From Planctomycetota bacterium (GTDB lineage Bacteria; Planctomycetota; UBA8742; UBA2392): a DNA stretch of 64,000 nucleotides. A program made the translations under genes and the position numbers. Positions within the stretch are counted from its first letter, which is position 1. Every line of letters begins with the position of its first letter. The DNA lies in assembly GCA_019636215.1 (NCBI GenBank), contig JAHBXZ010000004.1:248001-312000 (forward strand). The letters are read 5' to 3'. A model generated the notes under the pieces. It was not told the origin of the DNA. It ran no database searches and saw only the letters and a list, made by a program, of their open reading frames with translations. Shown in pieces: positions 43,534 through 51,513 of this stretch.

Positions 43534-44430
43534 ATGCCCGCAGTTTCCAACAGGCAGTTCCTGGCAAATCTGCAACCTGACCCCCGCGGCCGGCGCGGTT
43601 CTTTCATTGTGCGCGCGATCCTGGCGCCCATGCGGGTGCGCCAGAGCCGCCACGCGCTGGTCGCCGCCGGCACCATCGCGGTTGCCCTGCCCGTGATCCA
43701 GGCACTGCTGCTGGTGGCGGTGCTGGATGCCGAATGGTGGCAAGGCCTGCTGGGGCTGGAGGGCCTGGTGATTTCGCTGCTGGCAAGGGCGCAGTTCCGG
43801 CGCGCGTCGATGGAAAGCAAGCTGCTGGGCTATGGCATTTCGCTGGTCAATGCTGCGGCGCTGGGGGCCATCGGCATGGCGCTGGGCGGCCACTTGTTCT
43901 GGGTCACCGGCTTGGTCGGCATGGCCGCCATCACCTGGCTGACGTTTTCGGGTACGGGCGCAAAGACCGTGCGTCGCGTGATTGCGGGGTTCCTGCTGGC
44001 GACGCTGCTGCTGGCCGGTGCATGCGGCATGGCGCGTTACGGGCTGGTGGCTTCAGCTGCCCAGCCTGACCCCGCCGTTCGGGCGACCCTGCTGGATGCC
44101 GCCTGGGCTGGCCTGCAACTGCGCGGCGGCAACGGTACCGAACGCGCCCTGCTGCGGCTGCGCCAGGCGCAGGCGGCCTTTGAGGGCGGCCGGTACCAGC
44201 GGGCCTTTGAACTGGCCCACGACGGCGCCTTTGACAGCAATGGCAGTTCGCGGGTGCCGGCATCGGCAATCGGCCAGGGGCTGCTGGATTCGCTGCTGCG
44301 CATCAAATCGCAGGCCTATTACAACGCGCGCTGGGAAAAGGCCGAGCAGATCTGGATGCCGATCAAGAACGACCCGTTGCCGCCCGAGTTTCTTGCCGAA
44401 GAATCGGTCAGGGCGAAGTGGGGGTGGTAG
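43534..44430 (+). CDS. membrane protein of unknown function with TPR-like tail (298 aa)
   Basis: Four or five transmembrane segments (ALVAAGTIAVALPVIQALLL; GLEGLVISLLARA; LVNAAALGAIGMALGGHLFW; VIAGFLLATLLLAGACGMA) occupy residues 40-180. The C-terminal 110 residues are soluble and helical, with a TPR-like hairpin (LLRLRQAQAAFEGGRYQRAF) and YYNARWEKAEQIWMP. No family recognised. The start codon is uncertain because no ribosome-binding site is seen before ATG 43534; an in-frame ATG at 43630 also fits. The 3' end overlaps the convergent PAP2 gene by 23 bp. Confidence 0.6.
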   Translation: MPAVSNRQFLANLQPDPRGRRGSFIVRAILAPMRVRQSRHALVAAGTIAVALPVIQALLLVAVLDAEWWQGLLGLEGLVISLLARAQFRRASMESKLLGYGISLVNAAALGAIGMALGGHLFWVTGLVGMAAITWLTFSGTGAKTVRRVIAGFLLATLLLAGACGMARYGLVASAAQPDPAVRATLLDAAWAGLQLRGGNGTERALLRLRQAQAAFEGGRYQRAFELAHDGAFDSNGSSRVPASAIGQGLLDSLLRIKSQAYYNARWEKAEQIWMPIKNDPLPPEFLAEESVRAKWGW

Positions 44431-45520
44431 GCGCGGGCTTCCAGATGCCTTCCCACCAGCGGATTGCGGGCTCAATCACCACAAATGTGAAGGCTGCGGC
44501 CGCAAACCCGAACAGCACATCGGTGGCGTAGTGATAACCCAGGTACATGGTGGCAACGACCAGCCCCGCGACAAAGGGCAGGTACACCAGGCCCACGCGG
44601 CGGTGATAGCGCAGCGCCACTACCAGTGACACCAGCGCCACGGCCACGTGCCCGGAAGGAAAGGCATCCCAGCGGATGATCTCGGCGTCGTTGATCACGT
44701 GCGCCCACCACTGGGCGGCAAACCAGCCCGGCTGTTCGGGCAGCCAGGCCGCCATGCCGCCTTCGAATCGTGGCCCGGTGGCGGGAATCAGCAGATAGCC
44801 GATGTATGTGGTAAACAGGCAGCCCGCGTAGATCGCTGCCGTGCGCCGGACAATCGGCCAGCTCCGGCGCACAATCTGCGGCAGAATCGCCACCAGCGGC
44901 GAAGCGTAGTACGCCAGGTAACACACCATCATCACGCCGGTCAGCCAGGGCTGCTGAAACTGGCGCATCCATTGCGGAACGTACACGCCGGTCAGGGTGA
45001 TGTCGGCCTGCTTCAGCCACAGGTCCCAGTAGGTTGCGGCGCGGTCATAGGCCGCCGCGGCGTCGTAACCGGGGTGCAACTGGGCGCCGGGAACGCCCGA
45101 AACCCCCGCCAGAAACGCGCCCAGCAGGTTGAACACAAACGGGATAAACGCCACCGGCGACAGCACATAGCACACGTTGGCCGCCGCCAGCCAGCGCGGC
45201 GGAACCTGGCCCGCCATGGCAATGCGGTGATGCCGGATGCCCAGCCGCTGCAGGCCCGTGTAAATGCCAAGGTAAACCAGGATCTCCAGCGCCAGCTTGC
45301 CTAGGGGCAGTTCCGCCCATTGAAACTGCGGGTCGTAGGCATAAATGCGCGCACCGGGCGCAACCTGCGCCAGGGCCATCCAGCCCAGCACGAACAGCAG
45401 AAAGCCGAAGATCAGCAGGTCAATCGACAGAAACTGGCGCCGTAACCACGCCAGTACCGGCGCGGAACTCGGGGCCGGCACGGCCGGCAGGGGTTGATGG
45501 TTGTGGGGTTCAGTGTGCAT
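44408..45520 (-). CDS. PAP2-superfamily membrane phosphatase (370 aa)
   Basis: Lipid-phosphate phosphatase or inositolphosphotransferase-like protein. About seven to eight transmembrane segments; the active-site motifs are GYLLIPATGPRF (domain 1 region), AFPSGHVAVAL (domain 2 with His) and YLGYHYATDVLFG (domain 3 with catalytic His). This wording (ATGPR, FPSGH) resembles the inositol-phosphoceramide-synthase-like PAP2 subgroup. ATG 45520 is chosen; an upstream extension to 45568 is basic and unlike a PAP2 N-terminus. Located after the DUF1232 gene on the same strand with a 62-bp gap. Substrate unknown. Confidence 0.88.
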   Translation of the reverse strand: MHTEPHNHQPLPAVPAPSSAPVLAWLRRQFLSIDLLIFGFLLFVLGWMALAQVAPGARIYAYDPQFQWAELPLGKLALEILVYLGIYTGLQRLGIRHHRIAMAGQVPPRWLAAANVCYVLSPVAFIPFVFNLLGAFLAGVSGVPGAQLHPGYDAAAAYDRAATYWDLWLKQADITLTGVYVPQWMRQFQQPWLTGVMMVCYLAYYASPLVAILPQIVRRSWPIVRRTAAIYAGCLFTTYIGYLLIPATGPRFEGGMAAWLPEQPGWFAAQWWAHVINDAEIIRWDAFPSGHVAVALVSLVVALRYHRRVGLVYLPFVAGLVVATMYLGYHYATDVLFGFAAAAFTFVVIEPAIRWWEGIWKPAPTTPTSP

Positions 45521-45582
45521 AGCGCCGCGGGCATCACGCGGGCAGCACCATCCACACCGCGACGCCAATCGTCAAGCGAAGT

Positions 45583-45993
45583 TCAATTGCAGGTTCGGAC
45601 TTCGACGGGGATCACCACTTCGGCCTCGGGGGCCGGCGGGTCCTGAAGGGTGACATCAGCCTTGGCGCGGTAGGGCACCAGTACCGCGGCCAGTGAAGTC
45701 ACGGCGGCCATCAGCACCATGCCGTCATCCACCAGCCCGGCCAGGGGAATGGCATCGGGCACAAGGTCGATTGGTGAGATGAAGTAAATCAGGGCCAGGA
45801 TCGCTGTGCTTTTGAGCCCAAAGCTTACGTCGGGGTCGGCAATGAAGTGAAACAATGCCACGGCCTCGCGGGCCAGCGGAAAGCGCCTTGCAACGCCGCG
45901 CAGCTTGGCCCAGAAGTCGCCCTTGGCCTTGGCGAAGTCTTCCAGGGTGGCGACCCCGTTGATGATGCGAGCGATGGTGGCGGCGTCGGGCAT
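45583..45993 (-). CDS. DUF1232 (YkvA-like) membrane protein (136 aa)
   Basis: Short protein with the DUF1232 signature FIADPDVSFGLKSTAILALI followed by YFISPIDLVPDAIPLAGLVD and VTSLAAVLVPYR, two hydrophobic segments in all. Family function is unknown. N-terminus MPDAATIARIINGV. It is the first gene of a minus-strand pair with the PAP2 gene. A palindromic stretch upstream (ATCTTGC ... GCAAGAT, 46029-46065) might be regulatory. Confidence 0.85.
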   Translation of the reverse strand: MPDAATIARIINGVATLEDFAKAKGDFWAKLRGVARRFPLAREAVALFHFIADPDVSFGLKSTAILALIYFISPIDLVPDAIPLAGLVDDGMVLMAAVTSLAAVLVPYRAKADVTLQDPPAPEAEVVIPVEVRTCN

Positions 45994-46443
45994 TGGTTCT
46001 CAGCGGTGATTGCAAAAACGACTGTGCCATCTTGCCCGGAACCGGCGAAAAAGTCTTGCAAGATAGCAGCCACAGGCACGAATGCCGCAGGTTTACGCGG
46101 CGGTGCGTCGAAGCGCAGAACGGCAAAGCTGCCAAGCAAGAGCCCGGCGTGGCTACGACGGGGGTCGCGGCGAAGCTGCGACAACCAAAACGGCGGCCAC
46201 GCTCCACCAGAGATGGACAGGCTAGTCGAAAACCCAAGGCCTTTGCCCTTGTGTCCCGCGGGGCTGTCAAACATCAGCCCCACGCGTTAGTTTTCAGGAT
46301 GGCTTCAATTTTCGGCCGGCTTGAGTCCGATAACTCCCTATGGCCTTGGTCACTGCAATTCGATGGTGCCGTTTCCGAATGAAAGTTGGGCCAAGAAGCC
46401 TTGAAACCTAGTAAGTGCTAACCAACAGGTAGTGCGGCAGTAA

Positions 46444-46475
46444 CTGACATACCGGTATAAGTTCCATTATGTCAG
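46444..46475. promoter_or_regulatory. nested inverted repeats upstream of accD (possible operator)
   Basis: Outer arms CTGACAT (46444-46450) and ATGTCAG (46469-46475) are perfect complements separated by 18 nt; the first arm overlaps the perfect 10-bp palindrome ATACCGGTAT (46449-46458). The site lies 30 bp upstream of the -35 box of accD, where an activator or repressor could act. Confidence 0.4.
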
Positions 46476-46504
46476 TAGTTTATGAAGACAGCCCAACAAC
46501 CCTG

Positions 46505-46532
46505 TTGACGCCGGTTTCGATGGTCCTATTCT
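46505..46532 (+). promoter_or_regulatory. sigma-70-like promoter of accD
   Basis: TTGACG (46505-46510), 16-nt spacer, TATTCT (46527-46532), 34 nt before the accD ATG. Confidence 0.55.
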
Positions 46533-46565
46533 CGCCGAACTCACGTCCCATCAAGGGGGCATTGC

Positions 46566-47498
46566 ATGAAATGGACTCTTTCCCGCAAGCGAGGCGCTCC
46601 AGACGGTCTCTGGATGAAGTGCACCTCCTGCGAGGCCATGGTCTATCGCAAGGTAGTAGAAGAGCAGCACCAGGTTTGCCCGGAATGCGGGTTTCACTTC
46701 CGCCTGAGCGCTGAACAACGCGTCGAGTACCTGCTGGACGAAGGCAGCTTTGACGAGATGTTCACGAACCTTGAGTCCACCGACCCGCTGGGGTTCAAGG
46801 GCAAGCGCAGCTACAAGGACAAACTCAAGCAGGCCCAGGAAAACACCGGCCACCGCGAGGCGGCGATCTTTGGCGTTGGCACCATCGGCGGCAAAGAAGT
46901 GGTGTTCGGCATGATTGACGCAAACTTCATCATGGGTTCGATGGGCAGCGTGGTGGGCGAAAAGATCGCCCGCGGCGCCGAAGAAGCCCTGAAACGCAAA
47001 ATTCCGCTGATTATCGTCAGTGGCAGCGGCGGCGGCGCTCGCATGGAAGAGGGTATTCTCAGCCTGTTCCAGATGGCCAAGTCCAGCGCGGCCATCAAGC
47101 GGCTGCAGGATGCCGGCGGCCTGTACATCACGGTGCTTACCAACGCCACCATGGGCGGCAGCATGGCCAGTTGGGCCGCGCTGGGGGACATCAGCATTGC
47201 CGAACCCCAGGCTCTGCTTGGCTTTGCCGGGCCGCGCGTGATTGCCCAGACGGTGCGCCAGGAACTGCCGCCGGGTTTCCAGACCAGCGAGTTCCTGCTT
47301 GAACGCGGGTTTGTCGACCAGGTGTGCCATCGCAAGGACCTGCGCGCGCGCCTGATTTCTATCCTGCGCTATTGCTGCAAGGACATGCCGGCCTATCGCA
47401 AGGCCGCTGTCAGCCGCGCCACATCCAAGATCAACAAAGAAGCCGCCAAAGAAGCCGCCAAAGAAGCCCATAAGGCCGAAGCCAAGGCCAACCGCTAA
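46566..47498 (+). CDS. accD: acetyl-CoA carboxylase carboxyltransferase subunit beta (310 aa)
   Basis: With AccA it transfers CO2 from carboxybiotin to acetyl-CoA, the committed step of fatty-acid synthesis. N-terminal zinc ribbon with four cysteines: Cys19, Cys22, Cys38 and Cys41 (CTSC and CPEC). The carboxyltransferase core is clear: GHREAAIFGVGTIGG, MGSMGSVVGEKIARGAEEA, VSGSGGGARMEEGILSLFQM, TNATMGGSMASWAALGD and GFAGPRVIAQTVRQELPPG. The C-terminal tail is an Ala/Lys/Glu helix with repeated KEAA units. accA is not in the window. A terminator follows. Confidence 0.97.
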   Translation: MKWTLSRKRGAPDGLWMKCTSCEAMVYRKVVEEQHQVCPECGFHFRLSAEQRVEYLLDEGSFDEMFTNLESTDPLGFKGKRSYKDKLKQAQENTGHREAAIFGVGTIGGKEVVFGMIDANFIMGSMGSVVGEKIARGAEEALKRKIPLIIVSGSGGGARMEEGILSLFQMAKSSAAIKRLQDAGGLYITVLTNATMGGSMASWAALGDISIAEPQALLGFAGPRVIAQTVRQELPPGFQTSEFLLERGFVDQVCHRKDLRARLISILRYCCKDMPAYRKAAVSRATSKINKEAAKEAAKEAHKAEAKANR

Positions 47499-47522
47499 CT
47501 GCCTTTCCGCCCATAGACCAGT

Positions 47523-47549
47523 AACCGGGGACGCCAAGGCGTCCCCGGT
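47523..47549 (+). terminator. terminator after accD
   Basis: Stem AACCGGGGACGCC/GGCGTCCCCGGTT with a minimal AA loop, followed by TTGCATTTG. It lies 25 bp after the stop codon. Confidence 0.65.
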
Positions 47550-47644
47550 TGCATTTGCCCATGCCTGCCCCGGGGCGGCACCATGGCCGATGTATTGGCG
47601 GCGGCGATTGGCAGACTGGCGCGCAGAGGCGCCGGTGACCTGCG

Positions 47645-49729
47645 ATGAACTTCCTGCTGACTGATGCCGACATGGCGCGTTTTCACACGCTGCAGGAAAT
47701 CGGCGTGGTGCTGGGCGTCGGGGTGGTGGCCTCGCTGGTGATGGCGCGGCTCAAGCTGCCGGCCGTTACGGGCCTGCTGCTGGCCGGGGCAATCTGCGGG
47801 CCCTATGGCGCGGGTTTCATTTCCGATGTCAAGTCGCTGGAACTGCTGGCCGAAGTCGGGGTGGTGCTGCTGCTGTTCACCATCGGGCTCGAGTTCCCGC
47901 TGTCGCGGTTCAAGAAGATCGGCAAGCCGCTGTTCATCGGCGGAACGCTGCAGGTCGGCCTTACCGTGCTGGCGTCGATGGGCATCTGCATGGCCTTGGG
48001 CATCGGCTTCAAGGCCGCGGTGCCGATCTCGTTTGCGATTTCGCTGTCCAGCACGGCGATTGTGCTGCGCGCGTTGCAGGACCGCGGCGAGGTGGATGCC
48101 CCGCACGGACGCTTCATAGTCGGCACGCTGATCTACCAGGACCTGTGCGTGATCCCGATGCTGCTGGCCCTGCCGGTGCTGGCCGGGGCTGGCGACACCG
48201 GCGGCCTGATGCTGAACATCGGCGCAGCGCTGGCCCAGGCTGCGGTTGCCGTGGTGGTGACGTACCTGATCGCCAAGCTGGTTCTGCCGTTCATCCTGCG
48301 GCGCGTGGACAAAACGCGCTCGCGCGAAATTTTCATTCTCTCGATCCTCAGTATCTGCATCGGCATTGCTTTTGCCACAGGCTACGCGGGGCTGTCCCTG
48401 GCGCTGGGCGCGTTCCTGGCAGGTATCGTGCTGGCCGAAAGCGCCTTTGCCACCCGGGCGCTGACCGACGTGATGCCGCTGCGAGACGTGCTGAACGCGC
48501 TGTTTTTCATTTCCTTGGGAATGCTGTTCAACTGGCGCGCCGTGGAAGAAGCCCCGCACATTGTCGCGGGCGTGTTTCTGCTGATCGTGCTGGGCAAGGG
48601 CCTGGTGGCCAGCCTGGCCGCGCTGGCCATGCGCTTTCCGGCGCGGGCGGCCTGGATTGCCGGGCTGGGGCTGGCCCAGTTCGGCGAGTTCGGCACGGTG
48701 ATTCTGAAGACGGCGTCGCTCAAAGGCCTGCTGGAACTGGATGGCGAAGTGCGCTGGATCACCGCCGCGGGTGTGCTGTCCATGTTCGTGACACCGCTGA
48801 TCCTGCGGTTCTCGCCTCACCTGGCCGCCGGCGCGGTACTTCTGCGGCCTCTGGAAAAGCTGCTGGGCATAAGCCCCGGCAGCACGCCCGTGGCCGCCAC
48901 CCGTGGCGTCACCGGGCACGTGATCATCGCGGGCTTCGGCGTTACCGGGCGCAGCCTGGCGGCGGCACTGAAGTCGCTGGGGGTGCGGTACATCATCCTG
49001 GAGATGAACGCCGAATCCGTGCAGCAGGCCCGCAAGGACGGTGAGGAAGCCTTCTACGGCGATGCCACCGCCGAGGAAACTCTGAACCACGTGCGCGCCG
49101 AACACGCCGCGGCGATTGTGGTCACCATCAATGACCCTGGCGCGCTCGATCGCTGCCTGGACAGCGTGCACCGCGCGGCCCCCGAGGTGCCGGTGATTGT
49201 GCGGACGCGCTTTCTGTCCGAACGCGACCGCCTGCAGCGCCTTGGCGCCACCGAAGTAGTCACCGTTGAAGTCGAGGCCGCCGTGGAAATCATGGCCCGT
49301 GTGCTGCGGCAACTTGGCATCCCGCGCAACGTGATTGACCGCGAAGTCGCCCTGGTCCGCGAAAACACCCAGGGCACGGCCAGGTCCCTGACACTGCCGC
49401 GCAACAGCCTGGCCGACATGCAGGAACTTGCCGACCTGAAGGTGGAAAGCGCGCTGGTCAATGGCCGCGAGTTCGCGCAGGGAAAGACCCTCTCCCAGCT
49501 TGACCTGCGGGCCCGCACCGGCGCCAGCGTGATCGCGCTGCGCCGGGGCGGCGAGCTGGCCAGCCAGCCAAAGGCCGATGAGGCCCTGCAGGTGGGGGAT
49601 ATCCTGTACCTGGTGGGGTCGCTGGAGTCCATCCGCAACGCGCTGGTGTTTCTGGAGTCCGGCGAGGTACCCCAGCGACTGTCGGAACGGGCGGTGGCAC
49701 CGGCCAGTGACGCCAGAGACAGTTCCTGA
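47645..49729 (+). CDS. Kef-type monovalent cation:proton antiporter with RCK domains (694 aa)
   Basis: Member of the CPA2 family. About twelve transmembrane segments (residues 15-400) including LKLPAVTGLLLAGAICGPYG, LLLFTIGLEFPLSRFKKIG and ISLSSTAIVLRALQD, then a TrkA-N NAD-binding domain (GHVIIAGFGVTGRSLAAAL, about 420-540) and a TrkA-C domain near the C-terminus (TLSQLDLRARTGASVIALR; LQVGDILYLVGS). This fits KefB/KefC- or YbaL-like potassium efflux or Na+/H+ exchange, controlled by nucleotide binding. No ancillary KefF/G gene nearby. ATG 47645 has a poor ribosome-binding site. Confidence 0.92.
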   Translation: MNFLLTDADMARFHTLQEIGVVLGVGVVASLVMARLKLPAVTGLLLAGAICGPYGAGFISDVKSLELLAEVGVVLLLFTIGLEFPLSRFKKIGKPLFIGGTLQVGLTVLASMGICMALGIGFKAAVPISFAISLSSTAIVLRALQDRGEVDAPHGRFIVGTLIYQDLCVIPMLLALPVLAGAGDTGGLMLNIGAALAQAAVAVVVTYLIAKLVLPFILRRVDKTRSREIFILSILSICIGIAFATGYAGLSLALGAFLAGIVLAESAFATRALTDVMPLRDVLNALFFISLGMLFNWRAVEEAPHIVAGVFLLIVLGKGLVASLAALAMRFPARAAWIAGLGLAQFGEFGTVILKTASLKGLLELDGEVRWITAAGVLSMFVTPLILRFSPHLAAGAVLLRPLEKLLGISPGSTPVAATRGVTGHVIIAGFGVTGRSLAAALKSLGVRYIILEMNAESVQQARKDGEEAFYGDATAEETLNHVRAEHAAAIVVTINDPGALDRCLDSVHRAAPEVPVIVRTRFLSERDRLQRLGATEVVTVEVEAAVEIMARVLRQLGIPRNVIDREVALVRENTQGTARSLTLPRNSLADMQELADLKVESALVNGREFAQGKTLSQLDLRARTGASVIALRRGGELASQPKADEALQVGDILYLVGSLESIRNALVFLESGEVPQRLSERAVAPASDARDSS

Positions 49730-49807
49730 CACACCGGCCACCGCGCCCGTTGACGCTTACCCCTGATCGAGGCAAAACCAAAGCCCCAGCAAGACCCGGA
49801 GGCCTTC

Positions 49808-50935
49808 GTGCGCGAGACGCCGCTTAAAGAAGAACATGTGCGCCTGGGTGCACGCATGGTGGACTTCGCGGGTTGGTACATGCCCGTGACCTACACCAAT
49901 ATCAAGGAAGAGCATCTGCGGGTGCGCACCAAGGTGGGGTTGTTTGATGTCAGCCACATGGGCCGTTACTGGTTCTCGGGGCGCGACCACATCAAGCTGG
50001 TGGACAAGATCATTTCCAACTGCCGCGCCGACATGAAGCCGGGGCAGATCCGCTACAGCGTGATCATGAACGGCCAGGGCGGGATTCTTGATGACGTGCT
50101 GGTCTATGGCGCGGGAGACGAAGCCACCCTGCTGGTGGTCAACGCCGGCAACCGCGACGTGATCTGGAAGTGGATTGAACGCGAACGCAAGGGTTTCGTC
50201 GTTGAAGTCAACGACATGAGCAACGACTACGCCATGATCGCCTTGCAAGGCCCGGAAAGCGTGAACCTCCTGAACAAGGTCAGCGACGTCGATACCAAAG
50301 CCTTGAAGTACTACCGCTTTACCCGCGGCACCGTGCTGGGCGAGGCCCAGGTGCTGGTCAGCCGCACGGGTTACACGGGCGAAGATGGTTTTGAACTGAT
50401 CATGCCTGCGGCCCAGGCGGTGCGCTTCTGGCGCGAGCTGCTGAATGTGGGCATGGCCATGGGCGCCGGTCCGGCAGGCCTCGGCTGCCGTGACACGCTG
50501 CGGCTGGAAGCCGGCATGCCGCTGCACGGGCACGAAATCACCGACACCATCAACCCGCTGGAGGCCGGGCTGGACTGGGCCGTGCGCCTGGACAAAGAAG
50601 ACTTCATCGGCAAGCAGGCGACGGTAGAACTGAAGGAAAAGGGCCTGCCGATGAAGCTGGTGGGCCTGCACGTAGAAGGCAAACGCATCCCGCGCCAGGG
50701 CCAGGAAGTCTACCGCGACGGCAAGCCGGTGGGCCGCGTATGCAGCGGCACGATGGCACCGTGGCTGGACCAGGTGATTGCGACCGCATTTGTGCCCGCC
50801 AACGCCACCACCGTGGGCACGATGTACCACGTGGAGTTCAAGGGCAAGGGCACCCGAAAGGTGGAGCCCGACGAAGTGATGTTCAAGGCGATTGTAGTAC
50901 CCCTGCCGTTCTACAAGCGGCCGGGGAAGAAGTAG
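49808..50935 (+). CDS. gcvT: glycine cleavage system aminomethyltransferase, T-protein (375 aa)
   Basis: Releases ammonia from aminomethyl-lipoyl-GcvH and gives 5,10-methylene-tetrahydrofolate. Visible features: KEEHVRLGARMVDFAGWYMP, GLFDVSHMGRYWFSG, QGGILDDVLVY, YAMIALQGPES, SRTGYTGEDGFELIMP and CRDTLRLEAGMPLHGHEI, all in family order and at normal length. GTG 49808 follows a GGAGG ribosome-binding site about 5 nt upstream. No glycine riboswitch is seen before it. First gene of gcvT-gcvH-gcvPA-gcvPB; gcvH starts 49 bp after the stop codon. Confidence 0.96.
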   Translation: MRETPLKEEHVRLGARMVDFAGWYMPVTYTNIKEEHLRVRTKVGLFDVSHMGRYWFSGRDHIKLVDKIISNCRADMKPGQIRYSVIMNGQGGILDDVLVYGAGDEATLLVVNAGNRDVIWKWIERERKGFVVEVNDMSNDYAMIALQGPESVNLLNKVSDVDTKALKYYRFTRGTVLGEAQVLVSRTGYTGEDGFELIMPAAQAVRFWRELLNVGMAMGAGPAGLGCRDTLRLEAGMPLHGHEITDTINPLEAGLDWAVRLDKEDFIGKQATVELKEKGLPMKLVGLHVEGKRIPRQGQEVYRDGKPVGRVCSGTMAPWLDQVIATAFVPANATTVGTMYHVEFKGKGTRKVEPDEVMFKAIVVPLPFYKRPGKK

Positions 50936-50984
50936 CCCGCACAGCGTTCACTGCAAATCTGTCCGTACTGATGGGAACACACCT

Positions 50985-51380
50985 ATGGCTCGTCCAGACA
51001 ACGTCCGCTACCTCGCCACCCATGAATGGGGCCGCCTTGAAAAGGACGGCACCGTCGTCATCGGCATCACCGATTTTGCCGTTGAGCAGCTCAACGACCT
51101 GACGTTTGTCGACCTGCCCGAAAAGGGCGACAAGGTTGAGAAGGGCTCGGCGTTTGGCGAAATCGAAAGCGTCAAGGCCGTCAGCGACCTGATCAGCCCT
51201 GTCAGCGGCAAGGTTGTCGCGGTCAACGACACGGTCAGCGAAAACGACTTCGGCGCACTGAAGAAGGACGCCTTTGGCGCGGGCTGGCTGATCAAGGTCA
51301 AGCCCGACAATGCCAAGGAGCTCGACGGCGCCAAGTCGGCGGCGGACTACGAGAAGCAGCTGGCCGAAGAAGCGCATTAA
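50985..51380 (+). CDS. gcvH: glycine cleavage system H-protein (131 aa)
   Basis: Lipoyl carrier that shuttles the aminomethyl group between P-, T- and L-proteins. THEWGRLEKDGTVVIGITDF at the N-terminus and the lipoylation site GEIESVKAVSDL (Lys64) are clear; the C-terminal GAGWLIKVKP is typical. The usual length is about 125-130. It lies 49 bp after gcvT. Its 3' side begins an inverted-repeat element just 2 nt after the stop codon, before gcvPA. Confidence 0.96.
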   Translation: MARPDNVRYLATHEWGRLEKDGTVVIGITDFAVEQLNDLTFVDLPEKGDKVEKGSAFGEIESVKAVSDLISPVSGKVVAVNDTVSENDFGALKKDAFGAGWLIKVKPDNAKELDGAKSAADYEKQLAEEAH

Positions 51381-51382
51381 TC

Positions 51383-51496
51383 GAGTCAGCAGTCTGTAGC
51401 CGGCAGTCGGCAGCAACAGCCACTACAGAACTGAATTGAATCCGCGGGCGGTGGGTCAGCAGTTGCTGCCGACTCCTGACTGCCGCCTGCCGACTG
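51383..51496. repeat. inverted-repeat element 1, gcvH-gcvPA junction
   Basis: Two 35-nt arms (51383-51417 and 51462-51496) are inverted copies, matching at 27 of 35 positions, with the inner 13 (AGTCGGCAGCAAC) perfect; the loop is 44 nt with no ORF. The arms are built from variations on the word AGTCGGC/GGCAGTC. The element starts 2 nt after gcvH and ends 17 nt before gcvPA. Confidence 0.75.
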
Positions 51497-51513
51497 TTCC
51501 GAAGGAACATTCC

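Larger units (their letters stand above)
45994..46565. other. intergenic region between DUF1232 and accD
   Basis: 572 bp, visibly less GC-rich toward its right end. No convincing gene: an open frame at 45993-46382 has no start signal and an implausible composition. It contains the palindromes and promoter described separately. Confidence 0.5.

Noticed and set aside
45993..46382. 129-residue plus-strand frame in the gap before accD
   Set aside because: No start signal and implausible composition; runs through palindromic sequence.
49730..49807. Glycine riboswitch before gcvT
   Set aside because: Only 78 bp, with none of the conserved glycine-aptamer segments.
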